This document shows, piece after piece, positions 11,813 through 23,188 of a stretch of DNA of 64,000 nucleotides. The stretch's first letter is position 1; each line of letters begins with the position of its first letter. The position numbers and the translations under genes are program-made. The notes under the pieces were generated by a model. It saw only the letters and a list, made by a program, of their open reading frames with translations, ran no database searches and was not told where the DNA came from. Source of the stretch: Conus ventricosus (taxonomy: Eukaryota > Mollusca > Gastropoda > Neogastropoda > Conidae). The stretch is from the NCBI GenBank assembly GCA_018398815.1, contig CM031595.1:141680332-141744331 (forward strand), given 5' to 3'.

Positions 11813-11875
11813 CTGATTCACGATGTTGTTCTCCTCCATTCTGGTGACCAGGCCCTGGAACTCCTGCTGCAGGGT
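11813..11875 (-). CDS. Exon: coiled coil
   Basis: The acceptor is GTTTTGACAG and the donor GTCAGTAC, giving 21 codons, phase 0 to 0. It encodes TLQQEFQGLVTRMEENNIVN ending in Q. The heptad-like spacing continues the preceding exon. The donor side continues into a 35-bp tandem array at 11,437-11,812 that repeats the final six codons and the 5' splice site. Confidence 0.82.
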
Positions 11876-12361
11876 CTGTCAAAACACAGTCAGAACATTT
11901 CTCCCACATCTTCTCACATATATGTTCCTTTAAGTTTGCTTACTGTGGTAACAATGTCAAAATTACATTCCTGGGCGCAGTTCCTAATCAGAAATACATG
12001 CTTCATATAATCATGAAAAAAAAATCTTTATGTATTGTTGTAAACAAGGAGATAATCTCTATTACATTCACTTCAATCAATATGAAGAGAGACATCCCTC
12101 TCCTGTTCACACAAATAGCAGTCTCAAGTAGCACACTGGACAAACACTGCAAAAACAGTCATGCTGGATCACCTTTAGTTACTCTAACGAATTTTTTTTT
12201 CTCTCTCTATCTTCATTGAGTATAAAGAGAGAAAGCATTCCACCAACAAAAGCTACTGAGCATCAATCAAAGACAGCAAAACTATGTACAAGTTCCAGTC
12301 TGCATTTCATCCTGAAGACAGCCCCATTTCATTCAATACATCCTAACAGACAGACACCCAC

Positions 12362-12583
12362 CTTGATCTTGACACGCTCCGCGGAGAGCTCGGCGCTGGC
12401 TTTCTCCAGAGCTCGCTGTTTGTTGTGCAGGTCAATCTTCAGGTCAGTGAAAGCAGGACCAGGTCCTTGCATCATCCCAGTCCCCAGGTGAGCTGGGGGG
12501 TCCCCCAGCACCGATCCCTTCTCCCCTCCCTTTCCTCCGACACCGAGGACAGGACTGGGACCACCCAACCTGATCACAGACAA
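12362..12583 (-). CDS. Exon: Gly/Pro-rich linker then coiled coil start
   Basis: It is 74 codons, phase 0 to 0, if the acceptor is TTTCAGTCAG; the donor is GTGGGTGTC. It begins LSVIRLGGPSPVLGVGGKGG and has a Gly/Pro-rich part including DPPAHLGTGMMQGPGPAF. It then turns into a charged heptad region, TDLKIDLHNKQRALEKASAE then LSAERVKIK, with regular L/A spacing. This matches the start of the long coiled coil that follows the Tudor part in STK31. An alternative acceptor 16 bases further in would break phase. Confidence 0.8.
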
Positions 12584-13574
12584 CTGACTGAAACATCCCG
12601 CCAATACCGCATCCAATCAACCTGGGTCAGTACTTCAAAGGTCAGCACCTCTTTACTTATAATTCGTAGGGCTAAAATTTAAAAACATTGGGTCAGCCCA
12701 TCAAAAACATGGAAAGCACTTTAAAACAAGGGCAACATTTCAAAATCTGAGGTAAAAAAAATTCAATGCAAAGAGTTAATTCGTCAAAGCATATAGAAGT
12801 CACAGCATTAAACTTCAAAAGTTAAGATCAAACTTTGACCTTTTGCCTATCAATCCATGCATATGAGCTGTTTTCCATTCACTACCAGCCCACCTGTATC
12901 TGCTCATTAAGGGTTACTCAACGCCTCATGTCCATACAGCTTATTTGGAAAAGAGTAAGCATAAAACAGCGCTTTCAACCGTCTTCTCCAGCCCCTGTAT
13001 TTATACCATTTGCAATGTGCTTCAATATATGCACCCCATTACGTTTTTCTTTAGCTCACCTTGTTGCAAGCGTCACCAACAAAAACAATGTGTGACAGTC
13101 ACAGAGGACCATCCATTTAACATGATTGTGGACAGTTTAACAGTCCAGGTGCCACGTAACTGGCAACAATGTCCTAATCATCAACACGGATTGAACAGGC
13201 GTGTCAAGTGGAAACAAGTAAGCTACCAAGAAGTGGTATTTTGGGATCTTCTTTATATAGGCTAGTGACTGCATCAGTTAGTCATAAACATCAACACCAA
13301 ACAAACGGACATGTGCATATCAAAATACATCCACTGCATATCAAAATACATCTACTACAAGGTTTTTAAACAAACTTTGCTGCAATTTGAGCTTGAAGGA
13401 TTTGGGAGGTTACAATACCTAGTGTCATGAGCTTATCTGGCGCTGTTAAAAATTCATTTGTGAGTTTCGTCTTTGCTGTGTACAGGAGAAAAGAAAGAAA
13501 AAAAAAGCCATAACAGTCAAAAGGTTTTAAAACATGCTGCTAGAAAAGAAGTGACTTGATGATCAGATTCTCAC
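12584..13574. other. Intron, no feature seen
   Basis: AT-rich sequence without coding signal or recognisable repeats. Confidence 0.6.
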
Positions 13575-13658
13575 CTTGAAGAACTGTTTCTCATGGCTCT
13601 GGTTCCCCAAGACCTGACGACCTTGCATCATCCCAAAAGACTTTGGCCACGATTCAAC
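13575..13658 (-). CDS. Exon: linker between eTud and coiled coil
   Basis: The acceptor is CAATGTATCAG and the donor GTGAGAATC, giving 28 codons, phase 0 to 0. It encodes VESWPKSFGMMQGRQVLGNQ then SHEKQFFK. No domain is recognised. Position, phase and exon borders support it. It is separated from the preceding exon by the DIRS element. Confidence 0.75.
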
Positions 13659-13874
13659 CTGATACATTGTCAGGTAAACTGTCGTCTCCCCCATGCCCCC
13701 AAGATCCCCCACTGTTGTACCCCCCCCATCACTCATGTGTGCTGGGAGGCTTCATTGGCCGGCTGCTGTAAGGACTGCAATGGCTGTGGATGTTGTTGCT
13801 GTTGCTTTGGCTGCACAAGACCATGAAGACAGTTTTACTACCCAGAACATACAGTTCACTGCACAAGGACAAAC

Positions 13875-14223
13875 ATGGGGATTTGTATTATACTCCCTGT
13901 TTGGCTAGTATACTTACCATGTCAGACAATAGCATTCACGGCAGTTAGTCAGCTCTGTCAGCCGAAGTTTTTGTGTGGCTAATGCAGTAATAAGACAGTC
14001 ACGTGATGACCAACCCGCTTCCGCCGTAGGAAGAAGCCAGTGTCAACCTCCCGTACCTCATTCATCGAGGCCTGCGCGCAAGGTAACCCCAGAACCTTGG
14101 CGCTAGTGGGGAAGGCAGGGCGGGCCATTAGAGTCTGACATGGTAAGTATACTAGCCAAACAGGGAGTATAATACAAACTCCCCATTTTGGGCGTCATAT
14201 ACTGTACCATGTCAGACAATAGC
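13875..14223. repeat. Palindromic segments at the DIRS left end
   Basis: 13,875-13,926 is inverted at 14,136-14,185 (GGCTAGTATACTTACCATG and its complement). Then 14,186-14,223 repeats the sequence seen, inverted, across the right outer edge (GGCGTCATATACTGTACC). This fits the complex complementary regions used by DIRS elements in their circular intermediate, or a nested second copy. Confidence 0.7.
13916..14062 (+). repeat. DIRS inverted terminal repeat, left
   Basis: About 147 bp beginning ACCATGTCAGACAATAGC and ending CTCCCGTACCTCATT. It is the reverse complement of 21,214-21,363 with few differences. Confidence 0.95.
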
Positions 14224-14228
14224 AGAAT

Positions 14229-15201
14229 TCATAGGAAAAGGAGGAGGGCGAGTGCCCTAGTGGTTCCTGGGTTACCCGATATGGATGCATTAGCCGCCAC
14301 AAAGGATATCCCATTAGAACCATCAGCCCTGGTCATGCGGATGTCCCTTAAAATAAATTTTATGAAGGGATTTTCCGAACGCCAGAAGGCTGCCTCCAGG
14401 AGGTGGCGCATGGGAACAGAGTGCCGGAAGGCTGCCGAAGCGGCCAGCGCTCTGACCTCATGAGCCCGGGGGGGACAAGACGGGGCGTCCTTGGAGGCCT
14501 GGGAATAGGCCGTTCTGACCGTCTTGGAGAGCCACCTAGAGACAGTGCCACTGAGATGTCTTTCGTGTTACTGGGGTTGATGGAAATAAGAAGACGTCTT
14601 CATGAAACGCGCCTGGGGCGCGAGCGTTCCCAGTAGTGTTTTAGACATCGAGAGGGGCAAAGGGCTATGTCCAAAGAGGTGTCTCCCCCTAGTGTATCTG
14701 CCAGCGGCGGATGACGAGGTAAGGAGAGGCCAAACCGGGTTCTGGTTCTTCGCTAGAATTCGGGAAGGAATTTAAGAGAGACGGAGCCGTCTCTGTGGAA
14801 GGCAATGTCTCTAGGGTCCCCGCTAGGGGCATGGATCTCGCCTCGCCTTCTGGCGGAAGCGAGGGCGAGGAGAAAGGTAGTCTTCATAGACAGAAGGTCG
14901 AAAGGAATGGAGGACACAGGCTCAAAGGGTTTTATTGAGGACGTCAAGTACAGTGAAGAGTCCCAAAGGGGGACACGTCTAGGGATCGGGCCTCACGAAG
15001 AGCAGCCCCTCTGGAGATCTCTCTGAGAAGGAAGTCATTCTCAAAGGAAGGTCCGCCCATTTGGCGGATGGTCGTGCAGATGGCCGACCTGTAGCCCCGG
15101 ATGGAGCTAGCAGAGAGGTTAAGGTGGGACAGGAAATTTCCTATCTGGATATTGGAGGGGCGATTTGAGGGACAGAATTGTCTTTGCACCATGAGACCCA
15201 T
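14229..15201 (-). pseudogene. DIRS tyrosine recombinase
   Basis: Three minus-strand frame pieces. The N-terminal core-binding part has NIQIGNFLSHLNLSASSIRG then YRSAICTTIRQMGG. The catalytic part has TTFLLALASARRRGEIHA, with the first catalytic R in a typical context. The C-terminal part contains HEVRALAASAAF (H-x-x-R box) and LLEAAFWRSENPFIKFILRD, matching the DIRS YR ending W-x-x-x-N-x-F-x-x-x-Y/F. At least two frameshifts. Confidence 0.88.
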
Positions 15202-15750
15202 TTCTCTCCATCTGTAATAGTAAAGGGACTCCGTGCTAGCTCTGGGGAGAGGACATGGCTAGGTCTCGAAGTTCCTGAGAGGCCCCGGCGATGGAGAGGA
15301 TACTGAGGACGGACTGGGACCTGTCGTTCGAGAAGGTGGATTTAGATGCTCACAACCGGCTGGCACAGAAGCCAGGCGTGGAGGCGAAGCATCTGGGGAT
15401 TGGAGTGAGGCGACCCGAACGGGGTTGCCTGAGCATGTCCCACCTGGTGTTCAACTGGAGAGGGGGTGCGTGAGTGAGGGACTTGAGGTCCGGGAACCAG
15501 GACTGAGTGGGCCACCATGGGGCTATGAGAATGAGCCGGGGTCTCTCGAGTCTCGCCTTCCTGATCACCTTGTGGAGGATCGGAAGGGAGGGAAGGCGTA
15601 AGCTATGAGGCCGGACCAGGGAAGGATAGGGCGTCGATGGCGTAAGCCTGGGGGTCCGGGACCAGAGACACATACACTGGCAGACGATGGTTGAATCGTG
15701 TGGCAAAAAGGTCGACCATGGGTCTGAACCAATGTTCCCACAGGGTTTTG

Positions 15751-17330
15751 TTAGGGTATGCCTGCTGAGGGCCCAAATTCCGTGTGGAGGACAGACTTGG
15801 AGCGGCTGAGAGAGTCTGCCAGGATGTTGTGTGTCCCTGCTATGTGTCTCGCGCGAAGGGTGACCCCCTGCGTGTGACACCAGCGAGGAGGGCCCCTGTA
15901 CGGAGGGAGAGGCCGATGGAGTGTGCCCCCCCCCCCACCCCCTTGTTGATGTAACAAGCTACCGAAGTGTTGTCCGTGAAAAGGAGAACGAATCGTGGGA
16001 GACCATGGACTGGAAGTGGAGGAGGCGAGCCTGACCGCCTCCAGTTCCAAGATGTTTGATGTGAAGACGAGAAGTGAAGTCAGAGGATCCCAAACCCCCG
16101 AGGCGTGACTGCTCTCCAAATGGGCCCCCCAGCCCGAGTTGGAGGTTCTGTGTAAAGTTCCAGGGCCTGGATGGGAGGGGGATGGGAACTCCGGGGGCCA
16201 GGGTGGAGGGGCTGAGCCACTCCTCCGTGGCCCAAACGAACCAAGGCCCTAGGGGAATGGTCTGGTTCCAGCTGTCGTTGGTCTGGGACCAACGACGGAG
16301 ATGAGGTCCACTAGGCGGGCAGACCTCTCCGGGGTAGGGGCGACTATCATGGAGGTGGTGTCGAAGCTCATGCCCAGAAAGGTGAATCGCTGACTGGGCG
16401 AGAGCTCGCATTTGGAGGGGTTGGTGACGAACCCCAGAGAGGAACAAAGGTGTAGTAGTTTGGAGGGGTGGGATTGGGCCAGGCCTGAGTGGGAGCCAAG
16501 ACAAGCCAGTCGTCGAGGTAAACCAAGAGGCGAATGTCCTCCTGTCTGGCAAGGGCGGCCATCTCCTTGACTACCTTCGTGAAGAGGAAGGGAGCCAGGG
16601 AGAGTCCGAAGGGGAGAGCACTGAATTGAAACACCCGGCCCCGCCAGACAAAACGAAGGTATTGTCTGTGGGACGGGTGAATGAGGATCTGAAAGTAGGA
16701 ATCTTTCAGAAACTATAGAAGTGGCCCAGTCCAGATGGTGGATGGAGTCCCTGATCTGGGCCGGGGTCTCCATCTTGAATCTGGTTGGCCCGAGAAAGGG
16801 GGGCGTTCGTGTGCCCAGGGTAGACGGAACCCCTCCCATTTGAACAGATACTACCCAGGGGTTGAGACCCATGCGCCGCCACTGGGGGGCATGCCGGAAC
16901 AGATTGCCTGCCAGGGGGCAGAGGGGCCGAGGGAGGTAGAGAAGACTGACATTTCCCGCCTCTCGGAAGGTGAGTCTGCTAGTCACCTCCAGGGCCGGGC
17001 CTGTTGGCCGAACCGAAAATTCTGTTGGGGGGTTTTTCGGTTTGGGCCTAGGCGGGGTGGAAGTAGGGTGTTTGGCGGGCCTTGAGGGACGCTGCTTGGG
17101 GGAGGGCTGGGGTCTGGCTGGGGGTAGGGCCTGACAAAGGAATGGTCTAGAAGGGCGATGCTGACGAGGGGTCTTGGTCGCAAAAGAAGCGGCCTGTTTG
17201 CGCTCCTCGACGGCATGGGTAATGACAGCAGCAGAGTAGTCGCCGAAAAGCGACTGCTCCTGACCCGGAATGCAGCGTAAGGCCGCCTTGAGCGCTGGGG
17301 GGAGATGGGCCTGTGATAGCATAGCATCTC
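15751..17330 (-). pseudogene. DIRS reverse transcriptase and RNase H
   Basis: A Pro/Arg-rich stretch, then RT motifs MFQFSALPFGLSLAPFLFTK and IRLLVYLDDWLVLAPTQ (YLDD active site, about 16,500). RNase H follows with LEAVRLA, then LRARHIAGTHNILADSLSRS near 15,810-15,870. The first RT blocks are spread over two frames. A poly-G/C run at about 15,926-15,940 adds a frame break. Confidence 0.88.
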
Positions 17331-17533
17331 TCACTGCCAAAAGGCAGTTAAAGTGACTCCTGGCTGCGCTGTCCGCCGCAGCCCAAGGTGGTGCGCTATC
17401 TTGTTGACAAGAAAACGCATCAGGGGGTCATCAAACAGGCTGGAGTAAGCCTCAGTGTCGTCAGGGTCCGAAGACGCTGAGACAGTGCCAGCCTCCTTTG
17501 GCCAGAGTTCCTCAGCTCGCTGTAGGAACATGT

Positions 17534-18702
17534 CAGGGCTGCCTACCCCCTTCCGCCACTTTCAGGGACATACATTTTCAAAACCAGGGACACAGACTGA
17601 TTTCCAGGGACACATGCAGCGGTAGCACATATCACAACCACATCAACATTAAAGTGAAAGCTTACCTTTATTTACAATATGTACAACTTCTACCATGGCT
17701 TTTGGTTAATTCAGGTCCTGCACTGCAGGCTGAAGAGAACGGTAATAGGCACTCTTCAAATCCTGCAGCTGTATAGTGTCTCCATAGTGTCTGGATCAAC
17801 AGTCCTCACAATCAGTGGAAAAAGTTTCTGTCCTCCTTTGTCATTGCTTCCATCTGTTGAAATTGTGAAAGGCTGTTTTTTCATTCTATCCCCGAGAGTA
17901 AGGGTAACTTGGGCAGCATTTTCTTTCAAAATCGCCGTGCCTTTGCTTCTAGCGCACTGAAATTTCTTTGCGATGTCCGAGTCAGGAAACATCAATTTAT
18001 TTTAACTCCTTTGTTTAATCCAACGCGGCCATCGGCAAATTCAGTTCAGCTGCAAGGTCAACCATCAACGTTTCAGCTCTTATGACGTCAAAAGTTTCCT
18101 GACTGGTTGACGTCTGAGCACGTTGAAAGAATCCCCTAATGTTGCAAGATTTCTCGCTCTCACGGATTTTTGTGTTCTTCTTGTGCTTCTCAGTAGCGAC
18201 GTGACGGGTTATTTCGTCCCTACCTCCAGATCCGATGGAGAACTCACACGCACAAATTTCACACGACGCGTATGTCTCGATCTTGCCACGCTTGATGAAC
18301 GGCCAGGTTTCCGTATATTTCGACAGGAACGTCTGCTGACGTTTCTTCTTCTTGACAGTAGCCCCATTGTCGAGATCGCCATCGGCATTTTTTCGTTTTC
18401 CCTGTTTCGCGTCCATTTTTCTCGCTTTCAAAACTCGGGAAGACGGTGTATGCGCATGCGCACTGATCAGTTCGGCAATGTTCGGGTCTTTTCGACGGAT
18501 TTGGTCGGGATGGCCATGACCAAAGTCGGTCAGTCGGTGATCGGCTAACGAACTCGACTTCGGGGGTTTTTTTGTTTTGTTTTTCTCCCGGATATTTTTT
18601 TTCGCGGGACATCGAATAAAAAAGTGGATTCCAGGGACAGGCTGCATGATTTTATTATTTCGGGGGACAAATACGGATACTCCGGGACGGTAGGCAGGTC
18701 TG
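17534..18702 (-). mobile_element. hAT-like element nested in the DIRS
   Basis: The 13-bp ends CAGGGCTGCCTAC (17,534) and GTAGGCAGGTCTG (18,690-18,702) are inverted with one or two mismatches and flanked by ACATGT on both sides. Inside is a degraded BED finger plus transposase-like sequence. hAT elements usually make 8-bp duplications; only 6 bp are visible here. Confidence 0.75.
17756..18647 (-). pseudogene. hAT-like transposase-derived protein, BED zinc finger, fragment
   Basis: Minus strand. The N-terminal basic region KRKNADGDLDNGATVKKKKR is followed by a BED-like finger, FIKRGKIETYASCEICACEF and then GGRDEITRHVATEKHKKN (C-x2-C, H-x4-H). After a stop and a short frame loss near 18,000 it continues FPDSDIAKKFQCARSKGTAI and PFTISTDGSNDKGGQKLFPL, the D-G-S-N-D block of this transposase-like family. 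It ends about 17,756, without the catalytic C-terminal part. Confidence 0.75.
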
Positions 18703-20059
18703 ACATGTCAATGAGGACATGTCCCGCGGTGGTGTGTAGAATGCCAGCCCTGGCAATTCTGTCCCACTCTATCAGGGTTTTGATAGAAAGAGAGGTGGAT
18801 GTGGAGGGGGAGGTTGGGAGTGAGCCTGAGGTCGGACGGGGAAATGGCAATCTCCCTGGTGGCCGGATTGGCAGAGAAAAGAGAAAAGACATGGGGGACC
18901 TGACGCGAGTCCTTGAGGAATACTCCTACTGGGGCCGCGTTGGGGGCTGACAAGAAGTCATTCCCCGGTGGAGGGACGGCATGTGCACCCCTGGCAAGAG
19001 AGGCCGATCTGTCCCACAAAGGAGTGAGGGTCTGGGGGGCGGCTATCCTTGGCCGTGATCGCTGGGTAGGGGGGGACCCAGTGAAACGGGAAAGGGAGAA
19101 GATGTTGTTAGAGGGAGGGGATTCCCTAACAACAAGATCAGGGCGCCAGCTCTCCAAAATGGAAAGGTCCCCAGACTGGGGGAGGGAATCCTCGAACCCC
19201 TCCTCAAGTTGTGGGTCGTGAAGGGGAAGTTCAGGTCCACCTTCGGAAGGCCAGGTCAGGGGTGCGTGGGAGTCCTGACCTCATTGGGAAGAGGGGAAAA
19301 ACGTGGACGGCTCCCCGGTGATTCCATAATCGACGTGTAAACTAGGGGACCGCCGATCGGACAGCGCCCGAGAGGAAGGGGGGCCCAGGTCGATCCAGCT
19401 CTGGGAGGCCGGATGCCACATGAGGCCAAAGATGGAGTCAGGGGAAGAGTCCGCGCTAAGCCACTGATTCCTCTCGGGGGAATAGAACCACCGGTCCCCG
19501 GGGAGAAAGACGGGCTGTGGCGGCCCAGAGGCAGAGTCTCCTCGGGGACCCGGGTAACCTTGAGCACCAAGGGAGACCACTGCCTCCTGCATCTCCCGGG
19601 TGGGGTCCGTGCCGGCCCCCTGCGTGGCAGAGGGGTCGGTGGGTGTTACGGTCACCGAGCCTCCTGGCCGTGTGGTAGCGGACGGGGATGGCTGAGTCGA
19701 CGCGTAAGCCTCAAGGGACGAAAGGTTACCCCTGGTCCCGCTGGTCGATCATCCCCCCGGAGGAACGGGACCGCGGACGTTGCCCAATAGGGGAGCGGAA
19801 GAAGTCCGCTCCCCAACGTCCTGTACCCCTAGGGGAGATTGAAACGATCGATCGGGGTGGTTCGACCGTCGGGGGTGAGGGCGCAGATCCGAGCTAGTCG
19901 ATGCCTGCGTACCTGACCCGGGGTTGTGGTCAGTGGGGGGGTACCACCAAAGACTGTCCAGAGCCCCTCCACCGGAGAGTCGACGCTCCTCGTGTCCGAG
20001 TTGTGGCTGAACCCGGACACGGTTGGGGAGAGCGCGATGAGATGGGTGACGTTAGTGGT

Positions 20060-20094
<35 letters not shown>

Positions 20095-21213
20095 CTAGCG
20101 TCACGAGTCTCATTAGATCGGGTGACGTGCGGTGATTCCTGCCGCGAGTCGTCACCCGTGCCGGTCCGGGTCTCGGCAAGGGTCCCCAGGGGCCGATGAT
20201 TGCCGGACGCGGCATGAGAGGAGAGAGTCTCCTTACGCGATCGAAGGCGAACAGGCGATCCAGTCGGGGAACGGGAAGATTTAGAACGGGCAGGTCCTTT
20301 CATGGGGGCCTTGCCCTTGGATTTCGGCTTAGTGAGGATGAGAATGAAAAACAGTCGGCGATGATGGCCGATTGCCCGTTCGACTGAGACTGCCTGTTGG
20401 ACTTCGATCGCGACGATCGTGTGTCCGCCATCCGGTAGAGGGGGAATCGTAATGATGGTCGCGCGTCCCCTGCGCGGAACCCTCCTCTACACCGATCGTA
20501 CGCTCATCGTGTGCGTGAGCGGTTTGTCCCGTGGAATCGACACGCGGCCCCTCCGGGGTAGAGAGCGACTGCCGAACAATGGAGCGTCTCGAGCCGTTAG
20601 TGCCCTTCACCATGTTGGGCACTGGTGGTGGGGGACAAACACGGAACGCACGATCGCAAAGGGGAGACAAAGAGGTGGATCGAGGGATAGAAAGAGCTCG
20701 ACCAACCTCGGGAGAGACACTGGAAGTGTACTAAATGTAACGAGATCTCAGTGTTAGATCGAGGAAGGTCGATCGTAAGTGACGCCGGTTTTGGCCGGTC
20801 GAAAACAAAATGGCGGAACGACCGGTGGAGAAATGGAAACCGAGTGGACGACGTGGAAGTTAGTCGAATCGGAGTCCGAATGGAAGGAGAAGGGACTGAG
20901 ACTCGGAGAACAAGGGGCCGTAAAGGCAAAAAGGGGGGGAGAAGAGGTGAAACCGGCGATGGAGTTCCGACTTTCGAAGATCGAAAAGAACGGAAGGCGA
21001 AGTCGCGAGTGCCGAGACAAAGGCACAAGGCGAGGATGGCGTGGTTAAATAGATTAATAAAGCACACCAAACCAAAGCCCACCGGCTACAGTAAAAGGGC
21101 GAAAAGCGCAAGCCACAACAAATAAGCAAACACAAAGCTATCTTAACACAACGGCAAAGAGAAGGCGAGACAGAGCACAAGACTTATCTTGCTTGGACGG
21201 CAGGCCGAGAGAG

Positions 21214-21363
21214 AATGAGGTACGGGAGGTTGACACTGGCTTCTTCCTACGGCGGAAGCGGGTTGGTCATCACGTGACTGTCTTATATTACTGCATTAGC
21301 CACACAAAAACTTCGGCCTGGCAGAGCTGACTAACTGCCGTGAATGCTATTGTCTGACATGGT
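21214..21363 (-). repeat. DIRS inverted terminal repeat, right
   Basis: Partner of the left repeat. It ends GCTATTGTCTGACATGGT. Confidence 0.95.
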
Positions 21364-22289
21364 ACAGTATATGACGCCAAAAGTTGTTTACACAAGACAA
21401 TACACACACTTTTAAGGACACAAGATAATGCCAAGGATATACATTTGCTGCACATGCACACACAGGTAGTCACAGCACACATTCAGAGACAGTCTGTCTA
21501 CCAATTTATCATAAGGAAACCTTATCACACTACAATCTGTGCTTATTTTTTGTATAGTCACACATGGCTACATGTACAGTTTATGGTACAACAAATGTTC
21601 CGGTACAGTTACTCAGGGATGCATACAAAGTTTGTTGCACAATAATGAATCAATAAATTCAAAATTTATCACACACCATGGCAGAATTAGTACAAGCCGA
21701 TTTCCTCTAAAAATAGTAAAGTCTTTCATATTTGACAAAACAGCAGTTCAAGCGGAGATAAATAATCAGCACAATGTTTGCTGTGTTCCCCATGTAACAT
21801 GCTTCTGCTCAAAATACATTCCAAAAAATTTAACGGAAAAACTTCTCATTTTACATTCTACATTGACAAAATGTGTTTGTGAAATTGACATCATGAGCCA
21901 ACAAAAGTGCACTGTTGAATGACATCTGACAATGCTTCCTCTGAAAATCAGCTGGCTGACAAGAACCAAGCAGATCCATTTCCGAACCTTCAGACAGTAA
22001 AATCTTTGTTTCAGATCAAGTTATTTCAAGGCCTCTTGTTCCGCAGGACATACGGTTGAATGGGAAAAAGCAGCCCAAACCAGAGTGCTGGGTCTCACGG
22101 ACAAATAATGAAGAGCAACAGTCTAACACCTAATGGTGCAGTGTAACTATTCCAACCTGGCACTTGCCCATGTGCATTTTATCCTGTGAAAAGCCTTCAA
22201 GAAAACAATTGTAAGATACACATTTCTATAGAAACTTTTGGGTGGAAATGTCATGTGTCATAGGTCTCAGTATGTGTCCACAATGATAT
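21364..22289. other. Intron, no feature seen
   Basis: AT-rich and non-coding; the array at 22,290 may begin gradually before this border. Confidence 0.5.
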
Positions 22290-23028
22290 TTTCATATTTT
22301 CCAGATCGTTACAGAAAAGTTGTCCTGCAACTCAGACTGACAACTTATTTTCACTTTCTTGGTAGGTGTTCTTGTTATCAAAACAAAGGCTGACAATATG
22401 CTTTCTTGAAAAGTGTTCAAGTTACTACAGGGTTCAAGTCCTCAAGAGTGACATCAAGCATTCTTGACTTTTCAGGCAAGTATTTAATTATTACAGATCA
22501 ACAATATCCTTTCCTGCCTGTTCACAAAACCATCATGTTATTACACACTGACACCATACACTTTTCACTTTTATCACAAGTGTTTGAACTGTTGCAGACT
22601 AATCAGAAGCATTTTTTTCCCACAAGCATTCATGTTTTTACAGACTAACAACATACATTCTTGACTTTTTGTTATATACATTCATGTTATTGCAGGTTAC
22701 AATATACATTTTTGACTCTTGTCTCAAGCATTCATGTTATTACTAACACTAAATTCCTGATTTTTTAAAAAACAAGATATCATGTTTTAACCGATTGACA
22801 ATGTACACACTTGACTTATGTCACAATTATTCAAGTTTAACTGACAACGCATTTTTCATTTTTCTACGAAGTGTGCATGTTATCATTGATTGACTCTTTT
22901 CACAAACATTCATATTACAACAAATTGACAGCATACATTTCTGACATCTGTTACATCTGCTCCAATTATCTAACAAACCTTTAGCTTAACACTTCAGGAT
23001 ATCCATCAATGTGTGTGTGCCTACTTAC
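22290..23028 (-). repeat. Degenerate ~55-60 bp tandem array next to eTud exon
   Basis: Units contain, on plus, TTCATGTTATTACAGACTGACAACATACATTCTTGAC-like sequence. The exon's donor side on plus reads CTTACAGGCTTGACGACAGC then AAATCCTTG. The alignment of TTACAG, GAC-ACA and the later CTTG suggests the array derives from this 5' splice junction, but divergence is higher than in the other arrays. Confidence 0.55.
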
Positions 23029-23188
23029 AGGCTTGACGACAGCAAATCCTTGTCTATGAGGTACTGATTGAGATTGCCCGTAGCCTCAGTGAACAACTGA
23101 GCAAACTGCCCCGTCCGTCAGGTAAACGAAATGTGGGGCAGACCATGCATGACTGACCAAGGACTGCAGTCTCCAGGAATTTGCGTGC
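23029..23188 (-). CDS. STK31-like: Exon: SN-like half of extended Tudor, two one-base frame breaks
   Basis: The acceptor is TTCTTTGTAG and the donor GTAAGTAGG. It opens in phase with ARKFLETAVLGQSCMVCPTF, then changes frame to GQFAQLFTEATGNLNQYLID, then again to GFAVVKP. Staphylococcal-nuclease-like halves of eTud domains have this layout: a FL-x-x-V-x-G-x-x-V strand, then NLN-x-x-L and a K-G-F/L-A end. Both breaks lie in G runs (about 23,105 and 23,047) and each is explained by one missing G. With two more bases the exon would be 54 codons and phase 0 to 0, fitting both neighbours. This favours assembly error over gene decay, but decay is not excluded. Confidence 0.8.

Larger units (their letters stand above)
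17331..20700 (-). pseudogene. DIRS gag-like region (split by insertion)
   Basis: Pro/Ser/Arg-rich minus-strand pieces upstream of RT. The last piece, DDPLMRFLVNKIAHHLG at 17,331-17,531, is cut off from the upstream gag (about 18,703-20,700) by the hAT-like element. Upstream pieces include PGDRWFYSPERNQWLSADSS. Several frameshifts. A G run of about 36 nt is at 20,059-20,094. Confidence 0.6.
13875..21363 (-). mobile_element. DIRS-type tyrosine-recombinase retrotransposon
   Basis: It is a 7.4-kb element in the intron between the exons at 13,575 and 23,029, transcribed on minus like the host gene. It has inverted terminal repeats, a gag-like region, RT with LVYLDDWLV, RNase H ending HNILADSLSR, and a tyrosine recombinase. 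Known for DIRS: inverted LTRs, YR instead of DDE integrase, and no target-site duplication. Many frameshifts show that it is not intact. It is interrupted by a hAT-like insertion at 17,534-18,702. GC content is much higher than in the surrounding intron. Confidence 0.92.

Noticed and set aside
18703..19221. Plus-strand open frames in the DIRS gag area
   Set aside because: They are shadows of the minus-strand gag in GC-rich sequence; no known domains.
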